28,378 nt of DNA from CAYGDT01 sp964348745 (GCA_964348745.1 CAYGDT010000006.1:1-28378); one strand, 5' to 3'. Numbered from the stretch's first letter, positions 7,660 through 15,622 are shown. The notes: a model not told the origin generated them from the sequence alone. Numbers and translations are program-made.

Positions 7660-7763
7660 GTTGGCTCCGCGCGCCACGGGGGGTGTTGCGGCAGGCGGAG
7701 AGGCGATTGGCGCGCGGTGCGTTTTCTTTGCTTCTTTCTTTGTCGGGCAGACAAAGAAAGAAG
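7660..7763. repeat. Structured intergenic element with two hairpins
   Basis: The 179-base spacer between the convergent aminotransferase and epimerase holds two perfect inverted repeats. CCGCGCGCCA (7667-7676) pairs with TGGCGCGCGG (7708-7717). CTTCTTTCTTTGTC (7731-7744) pairs over 14 bases with GACAAAGAAAGAAG (7750-7763) around a 5-base loop. The block is GC-rich on the left and C/T-rich on the right. Small frames crossing it (for example a Lys/Arg-rich one on the minus strand) look like by-products. I recall similar TTTCTTTG/CAAAGAAAG hairpins as intergenic repeats in several bacterial groups. Confidence 0.55.
7731..7763. terminator. Strong hairpin between convergent genes, likely bidirectional terminator
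   Basis: The perfect 14-bp stem with loop GGGCA sits four bases after the stop of the minus-strand epimerase (7768) and about 140 bases after the plus-strand aminotransferase. There is no clear U tract after the stem in either direction, so intrinsic termination is plausible but not certain. Confidence 0.45.
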
Positions 7764-7767
7764 TGAA

Positions 7768-8802
7768 TCATTGATAAAACCGTTTCAAACTCTCTTTATT
7801 CTCCCTCAGCCAAGCAAGAAGATTGCCGATACCTTCCTTCACACCGGTCCGCGCATTCCAACCCGTCGCTTTCATAAACTTGCCGTTATCAGAAACGAAC
7901 ATCGGTTGATCGCCGGGACGCGTATGCCCGTACGAGAAATTGATTTCCATACCGAGCTCGTCTTGCAACAATGAAAGAAACTCCAGAAGAGAGAGCGTGT
8001 TACCCGCACCACCACCCATGTTAAAGACCTGCCCGACGACGCTGTCTGCGTTCTCGATACACGCATCGTACGCGGCAACAAGATCATCGACGTACAACAA
8101 GTCGCGCACTTGTTTGCCGTTACCGTAGATCGTCACCGGACGACCGAAGAGCGAGGCGATCATGAACCATGCGACCCAGCCCTGATCTTCGATTCCCATC
8201 TGGTGCGGGCCGTAAATACACGATTGCCGCAGTACGACGGTCTTGAGTCCGTAGAGCCGCGCGTAGTCGTGAACGTACTGATCTGCAGCCCCCTTACTGC
8301 AACCGTAGGGCGAGTGAAAATCAAGCTGAACGTTTTCATCGACACCCGTAATGCCTCCTGCAAAGCTGTAGCGTTTCTCCCCTTCTGTAACACCGATCTG
8401 CTCGAGCCCGCCGTACACTTTGTTGGTGGAAGCGTAGATCAGCATCGGCTGTGCGGCAGATGCGCGGACTGCCTCCAGAACATTGAACGTCCCGAGCGCA
8501 TTGCAATTGAAATCACTGCGCGGGTCGATCACCGACGTCGTCACCGCAACCTGCGCGGCAAGGTGCAACACAACATCGGCTTTGGCGCACTCGGATCTGA
8601 GTACATCTTGATCGGACACGATGTCCGCCGTGACGATCGAAAGCCCCTTCGGGTGTGCTTTCTCCAGATACGCGCGATTGATATCGGTTCCCTTACGAGA
8701 GAAATTATCGAGTATGGTGACCTGCCAGCCTTTGTTTAAAAAATGATCGGCAGCATTCACGCCGATGAAGCCTGCACCGCCGGTAATAAGCAATTTTGAC
8801 AT
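7768..8802 (-). CDS. Extended SDR, CDP-paratose 2-epimerase (tyvelose epimerase)-like
   Basis: The 344-residue protein has the NAD-binding GGAGFIG (8-14), DNFSRKG (32-38), LHLAAQVAVTTS (79-90), YASTNKVYGG (123-132), catalytic Tyr166/Lys170 in HSPYGCSKGAADQYVHDYA, and RQSCIYGPHQMGIEDQGWVA. The Asn-Lys-Val-Tyr-Gly segment and the Gly-Pro-(H/R)-Gln-x-Gly-x-Glu-Asp-Gln-Gly-Trp-Val run are characteristic of the RfbE tyvelose-epimerase branch. No CDP-glucose pathway genes (RfbF/G/H/S) are in the window, so the true substrate could be another nucleotide-6-deoxyhexose. It is the last gene of the minus operon that also holds neuA and a GT4 (32 bases after the GT4 stop). A possible promoter of its own, TACACT six bases before the ATG, lies at 8809-8814. 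Confidence 0.85.
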   Translation of the reverse strand: MSKLLITGGAGFIGVNAADHFLNKGWQVTILDNFSRKGTDINRAYLEKAHPKGLSIVTADIVSDQDVLRSECAKADVVLHLAAQVAVTTSVIDPRSDFNCNALGTFNVLEAVRASAAQPMLIYASTNKVYGGLEQIGVTEGEKRYSFAGGITGVDENVQLDFHSPYGCSKGAADQYVHDYARLYGLKTVVLRQSCIYGPHQMGIEDQGWVAWFMIASLFGRPVTIYGNGKQVRDLLYVDDLVAAYDACIENADSVVGQVFNMGGGAGNTLSLLEFLSLLQDELGMEINFSYGHTRPGDQPMFVSDNGKFMKATGWNARTGVKEGIGNLLAWLRENKESLKRFYQ

Positions 8803-8834
8803 GAAGACAGTGTAGAAGTATTACGGGATAAGTA

Positions 8835-9962
8835 TTATGTATTAAGGGATATTTTTGTGTAAAGATTCTGAAATGCTTTAACGATGCAATGCCAATCGTT
8901 GGCCTGCGCATAGGCTTTCCCAGCCTCACCGAGACTAAGGGCATACTGCGGTGTATTGAGCAGGTGGATAATGTGATTTGCCACACCATCTATGTCTCCG
9001 TCAGGCGCAATCAGCCCCGTCTCTCCGTCGAGTACGGCGTCGCGCACGCCTCCTGCATCGGTTGCGACGATCGGCTTGCCACAGGCACTGGCTTCCAGAT
9101 ACACGATACCAAATCCCTCAAATTTTAAATCGACTATGCGCGGCGTGTGCACGTAAATATCGCACATTTGGAAGTATGCGACGAGATCGTCTCCGGATTT
9201 CCGTCCGACAAATTCCACCGCATGCGAAATGTTAAGTTCCTTCGCGATATCCATCAGTTCCTGTTTCCGGTTGCCGTCGCCGACAATCAGATAGACGACA
9301 TCTGAACGCTCGCGCAGTACTTTCGGCAGCGCACGTAGCACCAAGTCGTGCCCCTTGCGCCCCCAAAGACCGCCGACTGTCAGAAGAATTTTCTTTCCTG
9401 CGTAACGGTTTTTTAGATCAGTGAGATCAATTTTGGTCTGGAATCGATCGAAGCGAACGCCGTTATGGATGACGGTAATGGGATATGCGCACTTGGCATA
9501 TTCGATGATCTTTTCTTTGGTGAATACGCTCGGCACAACAATCGCCTTCGCGCGTCGGTAGCACCACTTCAGCAGCCAGCGTTCCGGAATGTAGGTCAAC
9601 GGCCGCACACCATGCGTTCCCTGTGCGCCCATCATGAAAGGCTTTCTATAGCGCGAGGCCGATATCAACGCATGAACACAATAGGGAAAGGAGAAGAGGC
9701 TGTGAACCAGATCGAACATCGAGACATCCGTCGGCACAAAGTACCGCAACGCTTTTGGCTGAAAGATGCGGAAGATATATTCCGGCAGCTCGCAGCGGAT
9801 CGCGAAGGGGTGCCCTGCGGCATCGACGATCATTTGTTGGGAGCGCGGTAAAAAGAGCACGAAGCACGTGCCATTTGCATGCAGCTGCGTGCAGTACTCT
9901 TTGGTGATATTGCCGTAGCCGTCCCCGGGATCGATGGTCGACGAGAAGAGTGCAATCCGCAT
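8835..9962 (-). CDS. GT4-family glycosyltransferase (1)
   Basis: This is a cytoplasmic or membrane-associated GT-B retaining glycosyltransferase of 375 residues. The N-terminal acceptor domain starts MRIALFSST; the C-terminal donor domain starts near residue 190 with LLTVGGLWGRKGHD (193-206) and contains YLIVGDGNRKQEL and the EX7E pair Glu282/Glu290 in FEGFGIVYLEASACGKP, followed by ATDAGGVRDAV. Sugar specificity cannot be read from sequence. The gene starts three bases after the stop of the upstream CMP-sugar synthetase, so co-transcription is certain in practice. The final residues (KISLNT) are encoded by an AT-rich tail that resembles the CCCTTAATAC block at 1.7 kb. Confidence 0.92.
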   Translation of the reverse strand: MRIALFSSTIDPGDGYGNITKEYCTQLHANGTCFVLFLPRSQQMIVDAAGHPFAIRCELPEYIFRIFQPKALRYFVPTDVSMFDLVHSLFSFPYCVHALISASRYRKPFMMGAQGTHGVRPLTYIPERWLLKWCYRRAKAIVVPSVFTKEKIIEYAKCAYPITVIHNGVRFDRFQTKIDLTDLKNRYAGKKILLTVGGLWGRKGHDLVLRALPKVLRERSDVVYLIVGDGNRKQELMDIAKELNISHAVEFVGRKSGDDLVAYFQMCDIYVHTPRIVDLKFEGFGIVYLEASACGKPIVATDAGGVRDAVLDGETGLIAPDGDIDGVANHIIHLLNTPQYALSLGEAGKAYAQANDWHCIVKAFQNLYTKISLNT

Positions 9963-9965
9963 AGT

Positions 9966-10655
9966 TTATGAGGAACGCGACGAGAGGAATTCCGCCCACG
10001 CAAGATCAATGGGATAATCGATGTTTACACTGCGTTCAACGGGAGTGAAGTACGGAGCAACGTTCGTCCCGTGCAGTTTTCCGCTACGCAAAAACGGTTC
10101 GGTGCGCACGAAGACTACTGCGGCATCGTGGTAATACAATCGTTCCTCGCTTTCGTATTTCTCCAGTTCCTCATCGGGAAAATACTGCGCAATGCGACCG
10201 TCACGAACCGCAAGTGAGCGCTGCGGAGAGTGCGTATGCACCGCGAGGCTGAGCACCGTATCTGCGCCGGTCTCTTCAAAGATCGCGCGCGCCGCTACGA
10301 TGTCATCGACCGCGCGCAGAGGATTCATGGGAGTGAGGATCGCAAAGACATCGAATATTTTCCCTTCTGTAGCAAAGTATTCGAGAACGCTTTTGCACAC
10401 TTCGGGAAGCTGGACACTGTCCCCCGCGAGCGCACCCGATCGTCTATGGATGGCATCCGCACCGAATTCGGTCGCTACAGAAATGATCTCCTCGTTATCC
10501 GATGAAATGCAGATCGTCTGAAACACACCGCTCGCCTTAGCAACCTCCGCCGCGATACCAGTCAACGGTTTGCCGTTAAACAGCGCCAAATTCTTACCGG
10601 GGAATCGTTTCGATCCTCCGCGTGCGGGAATGATGGCAAGAAACCTAGGGTCCAT
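9966..10655 (-). CDS. CMP-nonulosonate (acylneuraminate) cytidylyltransferase, copy 1
   Basis: It activates a nonulosonic acid (sialic, legionaminic or pseudaminic type) with CTP. The 229 residues show the CTP-binding loop IPARGGSKRFPGKN (9-22), GKPLTGIA, ISSDNEEI (51-58), a region of LTPMNPLRAVDDI matching the L-Q-P-T-S-P-L-R motif, and VNIDYPIDLAWAE near the end. Length is normal. It is one of two such enzymes here; the other (24251-24991) is only distantly similar, so they may activate different sugars. This copy sits with a GT4 and an SDR, away from neuB and neuC. The upstream gene stops at 10711, and a G-rich hexamer repeat fills the gap. Confidence 0.9.
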   Translation of the reverse strand: MDPRFLAIIPARGGSKRFPGKNLALFNGKPLTGIAAEVAKASGVFQTICISSDNEEIISVATEFGADAIHRRSGALAGDSVQLPEVCKSVLEYFATEGKIFDVFAILTPMNPLRAVDDIVAARAIFEETGADTVLSLAVHTHSPQRSLAVRDGRIAQYFPDEELEKYESEERLYYHDAAVVFVRTEPFLRSGKLHGTNVAPYFTPVERSVNIDYPIDLAWAEFLSSRSS

Positions 10656-10670
10656 GTTGCCTACAGCATA

Positions 10671-10695
10671 GGGCTGGGGCTGGGGCTGGGGCTAG
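10671..10695. repeat. CTGGGG hexamer tandem repeat with G-quadruplex pattern
   Basis: The plus strand reads GGG followed by three CTGGGG units and CTAGG, giving four G runs of at least three bases with two-base loops. It lies in the 55-base spacer upstream of neuA copy 1. The G-rich strand is opposite to the coding RNA, so the RNA itself would be C-rich. Confidence 0.6.
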
Positions 10696-10710
10696 GAGAA
10701 AAGCCCGATC

Positions 10711-11694
10711 TTATACTGCAGGGCGCAATTCCTTATAGCGTGCATCCGCAGCCACCGCCTCTTCTTCGCGGCCGAGCATGCGCAAAGCCTTGGCTTCATG
10801 GAATACTGCATTGCTTAAAAATTTTCGTACGAGAGCCGGCGTTCCTGCTTTAAGTTGAGTGGTATCAATTTGTTCAAAAGCACGCTCAAATTTCTGGAAT
10901 TGTCCGAGAGCATCTTTCGCCGAAATAAAGCGGGCATCCAATGATATATCCACAATGCGATCATCCGTGCACAAGCAAAACATGTCGTGTCCGTGTTCTT
11001 GGTCAATCTGTACGGCTTTCTGTAAAAACATAAAGGCTTCCATGAGTGCCTCAAATGCTTCGAGATGCTCCACCCCCAATGCAATGATCTTGTCATGGTC
11101 TGCATTGAAATCAAGCGGTGCCACCGCATCGAGATAGGGCTTTGCACGGTTATAGCCATCACGATGCTGTTCATAGCGCATCCGCGAATACATGCGAACT
11201 GCATCGGGGTCATTTTCTGCAGCTTGAGATAGATACGCATCCACATCGCCTGGAAGATGTTGCACCGCACCCGCTTCATCAGAAAAACGCTTCCACGTAT
11301 AGCCATAACGCATGATCTTCGCACGCGCGATCACTCCGGCAAACTGTTCAGGGTTTAATCCTTCTATTCTCTCCAGCAAAGCGGTGTAAAATCTACTCGC
11401 AGGAGCTTCTCCAAACGAATTCCAGAAATCCATCTGCGAAAGGAGTGCATCCGGATGCTCTGCACATGCAAGGGCGACGCTTTCAACCAATTGGATTCGC
11501 ATTATTGGTTCCATATGCTCGTACATTGCTTCCGCGTTTCTTAACGTAGCTACAATATCTGTACCGGAGACAAGCGCGATACTGATTGCTGAGGCAAGAA
11601 GCTGTGGATCCCCCTCATCGAATTCGATAGGAGCAAATTCAATTTTTCCCGGCTGATCAAATTCTTCTGATCGCAATGGTTGTTCTTCAGACAT
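10711..11694 (-). CDS. Hypothetical alpha-helical protein, 327 aa
   Basis: I do not recognise this family. The protein is predicted to be almost wholly helical, with no signal peptide and no membrane segment, and an acidic N-terminus (about residues 1-30). The last third (for example FLSNAVFHEAKALRMLGREEEAVAADARYKELR) resembles a tetratricopeptide-like helix pair, and LEAFEALMEAFMFLQKAVQ is another candidate, but no full TPR consensus is present. The start at 11694 is supported by a good promoter six bases upstream. It heads the minus operon with neuA copy 1, GT4 and the tyvelose-epimerase-like gene, but a role in glycan synthesis is not shown. Confidence 0.75.
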   Translation of the reverse strand: MSEEQPLRSEEFDQPGKIEFAPIEFDEGDPQLLASAISIALVSGTDIVATLRNAEAMYEHMEPIMRIQLVESVALACAEHPDALLSQMDFWNSFGEAPASRFYTALLERIEGLNPEQFAGVIARAKIMRYGYTWKRFSDEAGAVQHLPGDVDAYLSQAAENDPDAVRMYSRMRYEQHRDGYNRAKPYLDAVAPLDFNADHDKIIALGVEHLEAFEALMEAFMFLQKAVQIDQEHGHDMFCLCTDDRIVDISLDARFISAKDALGQFQKFERAFEQIDTTQLKAGTPALVRKFLSNAVFHEAKALRMLGREEEAVAADARYKELRPAV

Positions 11695-11700
11695 ATAACC

Positions 11701-11728
11701 ATTGTAAACTATTAATTATATTAGTCAA
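11701..11728 (-). promoter_or_regulatory. Sigma70-type promoter with leaderless geometry
   Basis: On the minus strand TTGACT (11728-11723), a 16-base spacer and TACAAT (11706-11701) form the best promoter in the window. Only six bases separate the -10 from the ATG at 11694, so the mRNA would start at the initiation codon. It drives the operon from the 327-residue protein to the SDR at 7768. Confidence 0.65.
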
Positions 11729-11765
11729 TAACCTACGATCGCGAAATGCCACTTGCTCCAGTACC

Positions 11766-13403
11766 ATGCGTCCGATGCGCAATCTGAAACTCTCTCCACT
11801 CTCGCACTTCGTCCTCCTGATCCTGTTTCTTATTGGTGTGTTTGGCCTGATCATGCTGCCGATACTGCTCATGGGATACCCCTACGCCGTGTCCGATACG
11901 CTGAAATACGGGAAGATACTGGTGGAATCCGGGCGGATCACAGATGCGCGGGAGCCCATGCTGCCTGTCATACTCGCGCTGTTCCATCCTTTTCTTGCGT
12001 GGGACAACGTCAACGCATGGGTCGGCTTCAGTGTTGCGTGGTTCTGCCTTTCAATGTTGCCACTGTGGTGGAGTGTGCGCATGCTCTTTGATCGGAGTGT
12101 GGCATGGTTTTCCGTTGTCGTGTATGCGCTGCTCCCGATGTCCTGGTTGTCTGCGTATTCGATAGGTGGATACGGTTTTGCGCTGCTTCCGTTGTTCCTT
12201 TGCTTTGGCATCTTCCTGAAACTGCATTCCAAACGGCCGCTCCTCACGATCATTCTCTGCGGTGTTTGTTTCGGAATAACGCTCGGAATCCAGCACTCAT
12301 ACCTCGCGTTTATGCCATGGATGGCACTCGGGTACCTGTGGCAGGAGCGCAAGAACATTGTACGATGTCTGGTTCGGATACTGATCTTCTGTACGGCCGC
12401 GTACTTCATGTTCATGGCACCGTATATCCCAAGCGCACTGCAGCCGGACATGTCTCCGATGCAACGCATCATGGTGTTTTATCCTCTGGCTGCTCAGGCG
12501 AAACCCGGCGAAGGGCATCTGTATCCCGATGAATTCCTGTATGCGCATTACAAACAGGAATTCGACGCGGAAATGGAAAAAAATGCCCCAGGCAGATCGT
12601 TCATTGTCAATCAGCAGGATCTCAATTACCGGATCATTTTCGGTGCAGGACACTTTACGATTTGGGATAGGATCGGTTCCGGAACGTGGCTGCTCATCAA
12701 CAGCATTCCTGATTACTTTATGATGGACTATGTCGGTGGCACATTCCTCTGGTTGTTTATTTTCCCTGGTATCGCGATCGCATGGCGCACTCGGAAATCA
12801 CTGGTACTGCTCATTGGAGGTTTGATTCTTTCCATGGAATTCCTGCTGCGCCTTGTCTTGCTCTTCGTGAGTTCACATCTGAACAATTTCGTATGGGCTT
12901 TCGCGCTCTTTGCGGGCATCGGTGCATCTGCAATCGTCGCAATTGTAGCCAACTCCTGGAAACTCTCTCCGCGCAAAACCACACTCGTGGGAATTCTGGT
13001 TGCCGTGCTGATCGGTGCACAACTGCTGCAGGCAACGCGCAAAGATCTTTCGCGGCTGTACGCGCGTTCCAGAACGCAGGAAGTCTACGCTGCAACGGAG
13101 GCACTGAGTAAAATCCCCTCTGACGCAGTGGTTGCAGGGCCACGTCGAGATGATCTCTTTATTTTTTCGCCACAGCACTACGTCTCCGTGCATCCTGTTA
13201 CCATCGACTTCCTTTCGAAGCGGGGCAAGCTCGCAGAGCCGTTTGATCTCAATGGAATTGAGTACATCATCGGCTACACCGAGGAACAGGTTGCAGCGAT
13301 TAAAAAGGTGAAACCGAATATCAAAGTCATCAACCTCGGCGATGTCCCTACCGTTCCACCACTCAACGCGTTCGTGCGGTATCTGCTCAATACCGTGCGG
13401 TAG
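11766..13403 (+). CDS. Multi-pass membrane protein, GT-C glycosyltransferase-like
   Basis: The open frame reaches back to 11676, but that overlaps the divergent gene and its promoter; ATG at 11766 gives MRPMRNLKLSP and a clean 545-residue protein (ATG 11775 is also possible). The first helix (FVLLILFLIGVFGLIMLPI) is followed by a loop with YAVSDTLKYGK, where the Asp may serve as the GT-C catalytic acid, then about ten more helices to residue 430. A soluble C-terminal domain of about 110 residues follows, with GPRRDDLFIFSPQHYVSVHP. The layout matches PMT_2/GT83-like glycosyltransferases that use polyprenyl-phosphate sugars. Sequence support for a particular family is weak. It is a single gene, divergent from the minus operon. 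Confidence 0.75.
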   Translation: MRPMRNLKLSPLSHFVLLILFLIGVFGLIMLPILLMGYPYAVSDTLKYGKILVESGRITDAREPMLPVILALFHPFLAWDNVNAWVGFSVAWFCLSMLPLWWSVRMLFDRSVAWFSVVVYALLPMSWLSAYSIGGYGFALLPLFLCFGIFLKLHSKRPLLTIILCGVCFGITLGIQHSYLAFMPWMALGYLWQERKNIVRCLVRILIFCTAAYFMFMAPYIPSALQPDMSPMQRIMVFYPLAAQAKPGEGHLYPDEFLYAHYKQEFDAEMEKNAPGRSFIVNQQDLNYRIIFGAGHFTIWDRIGSGTWLLINSIPDYFMMDYVGGTFLWLFIFPGIAIAWRTRKSLVLLIGGLILSMEFLLRLVLLFVSSHLNNFVWAFALFAGIGASAIVAIVANSWKLSPRKTTLVGILVAVLIGAQLLQATRKDLSRLYARSRTQEVYAATEALSKIPSDAVVAGPRRDDLFIFSPQHYVSVHPVTIDFLSKRGKLAEPFDLNGIEYIIGYTEEQVAAIKKVKPNIKVINLGDVPTVPPLNAFVRYLLNTVR

Positions 13404-13498
13404 TTATGGTGTATGTGTTGTGGCGGGCGGCCAACTGAACTACAACCCCGTAGGTGAATTTGAGATAAACACAAACCGATAGGAGCAGCGAGAGAGAA

Positions 13499-14221
13499 TT
13501 AATCACGCCGAATGTTTCTGCTGCCAATTTGCGGTCTTATCCGCTTGGGAAATTTCAAAATATCTTCAGAAGTAACGACATGATGCACGACAGTCGGGTC
13601 TGCTTTAGGACTATTAGCTAGTGTTTCGGGTACAAAATCTTTATTCGTGATTCCTACTGAATTGACTCCAGACAATGTGATCATGTCTCCCTCTTTGGCT
13701 CGACCACTCTTGAGAAGAGTGATTATGCTATCGATCGTTTCTTCTGGTGCATTTTTCAACTCACTATTTGTATTCCTAAGATATTCCTTTCTTTCTTTCT
13801 GCTCTTCAATAACTTGCGCAATATCTTCAGTCGTTACCACGTGAGTGACGAGATTCTTACCTGCTTCAGCAATGTTGGACAACATTCCAGATACATCAAA
13901 CTTCTCTACTGTTACCGAATCTTTTCCAGATAATATCATTAGATCTCCCGGTTCTATTCCATCATCCTCGTAGAGATCTCGGATTTCGGTATGGAGCCTT
14001 TCTTGATTTGCAATGTATACATCTAAATGTGTTTCCGCCTTTCCGAGATCGTCCGCACTGAGCACGCTCTCTGTGGCCTGCGCCTTGGCCACCCTTTCCT
14101 TCCTCTCTCTATCACGAACATCCCTCTGTTCCGGAGTGAGTTTTTCCTCTTGAACAGGAAGAAGATTTTCGCCGTTTCCTTCTAGTGGAGGGGGTTGTTT
14201 GTCTGGTGTTTCTTCTGCCAT
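13499..14221 (-). CDS. Hypothetical soluble protein with a duplicated ~44-residue domain
   Basis: I do not know this family. The 240-residue protein starts with a charged, probably disordered region (1-60), then carries two copies of one motif: residues 92-134 and 178-221. Both copies read G-D-(L/M)-x-x-L-S-G-x-(D/N)-S-V, then Asp, Leu-x-Asn, and a His-V-V-T-x-E-D-I ending, with a one-residue indel between the copies. Between them is a charged helical linker with Lys/Glu runs. No signal peptide or membrane segment is seen. GC is only about 40 percent in sampled lines, like the orphan at 818-1207 and unlike its neighbours. The start is supported by a TATAAT box eight bases upstream. Confidence 0.75.
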   Translation of the reverse strand: MAEETPDKQPPPLEGNGENLLPVQEEKLTPEQRDVRDRERKERVAKAQATESVLSADDLGKAETHLDVYIANQERLHTEIRDLYEDDGIEPGDLMILSGKDSVTVEKFDVSGMLSNIAEAGKNLVTHVVTTEDIAQVIEEQKERKEYLRNTNSELKNAPEETIDSIITLLKSGRAKEGDMITLSGVNSVGITNKDFVPETLANSPKADPTVVHHVVTSEDILKFPKRIRPQIGSRNIRRD

Positions 14222-14229
14222 TTCCTTAT

Positions 14230-14235
14230 ATTATA
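14230..14235 (-). promoter_or_regulatory. Extended -10 (TGGTATAAT) of the duplicated-domain gene
   Basis: A perfect TATAAT preceded by TG and one base lies eight bases upstream of the ATG at 14221, again implying a leaderless or nearly leaderless transcript. AAGGA between the box and ATG could be a Shine-Dalgarno site but would be part of the extreme 5' end. A poor -35 (TTTGTA) lies 17 bases further up. Confidence 0.55.
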
Positions 14236-14287
14236 CCACAAACTTACATTACTACAAAATCCAAATTTAGTGACGATAATCGCATAT

Positions 14288-14313
14288 TCACCCTTCGACA
14301 GAGCTCAGGGTGA
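14288..14313. repeat. Hairpin repeat, family TCGAC-GAGCTC, copy A
   Basis: TCACCCT (14288-14294) pairs perfectly with AGGGTGA (14307-14313) around the loop TCGACAGAGCTC. Loop and TGACA flank match the two hairpins at 21.1-21.2 kb, while the stem sequence differs in a compensatory way. It follows the minus-strand GT4 stop (14347) and precedes the next promoter, so it could act as a terminator. Confidence 0.7.
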
Positions 14314-14346
14314 CAATTGTTTTCTTTCTCAGAATTACAAGCGAAC

Positions 14347-15558
14347 TTACGATAAAAGATCGATGTACGCTGCGCACTGCCTGTCCACCGAAAACATTTC
14401 CTGAACGCGCTGTCTCCCCTGTTCACCCATCTCCCGAGCTTTTTCCGGATGATTGATCAATGTTAGAAGAGCATCGGAAAATGCTTGGGTATCGCGCGGG
14501 TTCACGATCAACCCCGTCTTCCCGTCTTCGATAATCTCCGGTGCGCCGCCGAAGCACGTTGCAACCACCGGTGTACCTTCCGCCATGGATTCGATATTCA
14601 TCAGATTAAACGGATCGAAACACAGTGATGGCGTGGTCGTGAGTGTCGCGGCGCTGTAGGCGACGCGCATGTCATCCGGCGGTAACCACCCCGCAAGAAC
14701 GATACCCGTACGGTCGGAAACATGGGAAAGCTGCTCGGTAATACGTTCCGCTTCGCCTGCAATGAGCAACTGCGCATCGGGGCACACGCTGCGCACGCGC
14801 GCGAATGCCTCGAGCAGTACGGTGCTGCCTTTGTCGTCGCTGAGCCGTCCTCCGAAGAGAATCGTCGGACCAGTGAGGCGCAGGCGACTGCGAAACGTTT
14901 CGATCTGCTTGGCAGATACGGGAGGCAGGACCTCCGTTCCATTGGAAACGACCGCCGCGACGTTGATGCCGTTTACTGTGAGGAAGCGGCGATGTGCATC
15001 GCTAATCGCAACGACCTTTGCCTGCGACTGAGCAAGAATCGTGCGGATTACAGAGTTTCGTAGCGGCCAGTACTTGCGCCCGACACTGAGCAGATGCTCG
15101 ATGCCATGCATGCGATACGGTTTTCCTTGAAGTGTGCAGTGCTCAAACCGCTCCCCACGCACGCGGGCAAAGGCGACAAGAAAGACATCGTGCGCTGTGA
15201 GGATGATCTTGCTCGTATGTTTCTTTGCGATGATCAAACTTTCATACGTAAGATGTGCATGAATGTTATTTGCGTGGACGGCATCGGGGCGCAGTTGCGA
15301 AAAAACTTCTGTTAGCGCAGCCCGCATAGCGCTGTCTCCCAGACAATGCCGGTGACGCAGCTTAAGCGGATAGTTACTGAAGATGCTGATCCGTCCGTCA
15401 CCGCGAACAATACGTCCTTGCGAGGCATCTTGATGGGTCGTGATCAACGTAACGCTGTGCCCTGCGCGCTTGTATCCCCTGCTTAGTCGATCAACAACAA
15501 CGGCAGTGCCGCCCTGAGACACGGGCAACGCATCGTCATTGAGAAGCGCGATATGCAT
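14347..15558 (-). CDS. GT4-family glycosyltransferase (2)
   Basis: The 403 residues form a GT-B glycosyltransferase. N-terminal domain: SQGGTAVVVDRLSRGYKRAG (14-33), the glycine-rich acceptor/donor loop near the N-terminus, and VHANNIHAH. C-terminal domain: ILFGGRLSDDKGSTVLLEAF (233-252), LLIAGEAE, and CFDPFNLMNIESMAEGTPVV (313-332), followed by GGAPEIIEDGKTGLIV. In the EX7E motif the first acidic residue is Asp315 instead of Glu, with Glu323 kept, a conservative but unusual change. The donor sugar is unknown. It is alone on the minus strand; the plus-strand ABC operon starts 73 bases away in the opposite direction. Confidence 0.92.
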   Translation of the reverse strand: MHIALLNDDALPVSQGGTAVVVDRLSRGYKRAGHSVTLITTHQDASQGRIVRGDGRISIFSNYPLKLRHRHCLGDSAMRAALTEVFSQLRPDAVHANNIHAHLTYESLIIAKKHTSKIILTAHDVFLVAFARVRGERFEHCTLQGKPYRMHGIEHLLSVGRKYWPLRNSVIRTILAQSQAKVVAISDAHRRFLTVNGINVAAVVSNGTEVLPPVSAKQIETFRSRLRLTGPTILFGGRLSDDKGSTVLLEAFARVRSVCPDAQLLIAGEAERITEQLSHVSDRTGIVLAGWLPPDDMRVAYSAATLTTTPSLCFDPFNLMNIESMAEGTPVVATCFGGAPEIIEDGKTGLIVNPRDTQAFSDALLTLINHPEKAREMGEQGRQRVQEMFSVDRQCAAYIDLLS

Positions 15559-15616
15559 GGCGAATGCCAGTGTATGCTAAATCACCCTTCTTTTCGTGTA
15601 TTTTCGTGTATTTTGC

Positions 15617-15622
15617 TATTCT
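15617..15622 (+). promoter_or_regulatory. Extended -10 (TGCTATTCT) of the ABC exporter operon
   Basis: TATTCT with an upstream TG plus one base lies nine bases before the ATG at 15632. The spacer before it holds two tandem TTTTCGTGTA units (15591-15610). The position supports 15632 as the start and suggests another near-leaderless transcript. Confidence 0.4.

Noticed and set aside
7530..7754. Small Lys/Arg-rich frame on the minus strand
   Set aside because: It lies across the structured repeat and the end of the aminotransferase; composition reflects the hairpin, not a protein.
11676..11765. Upstream extension of the membrane GT-C-like gene
   Set aside because: These codons overlap the divergent gene and its promoter and add no recognisable sequence.
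13404..13498. Possible terminator after the GT-C-like membrane protein
   Set aside because: Only a 6-bp pairing (GTAGTT/AACTAC) with a long loop; not convincing.
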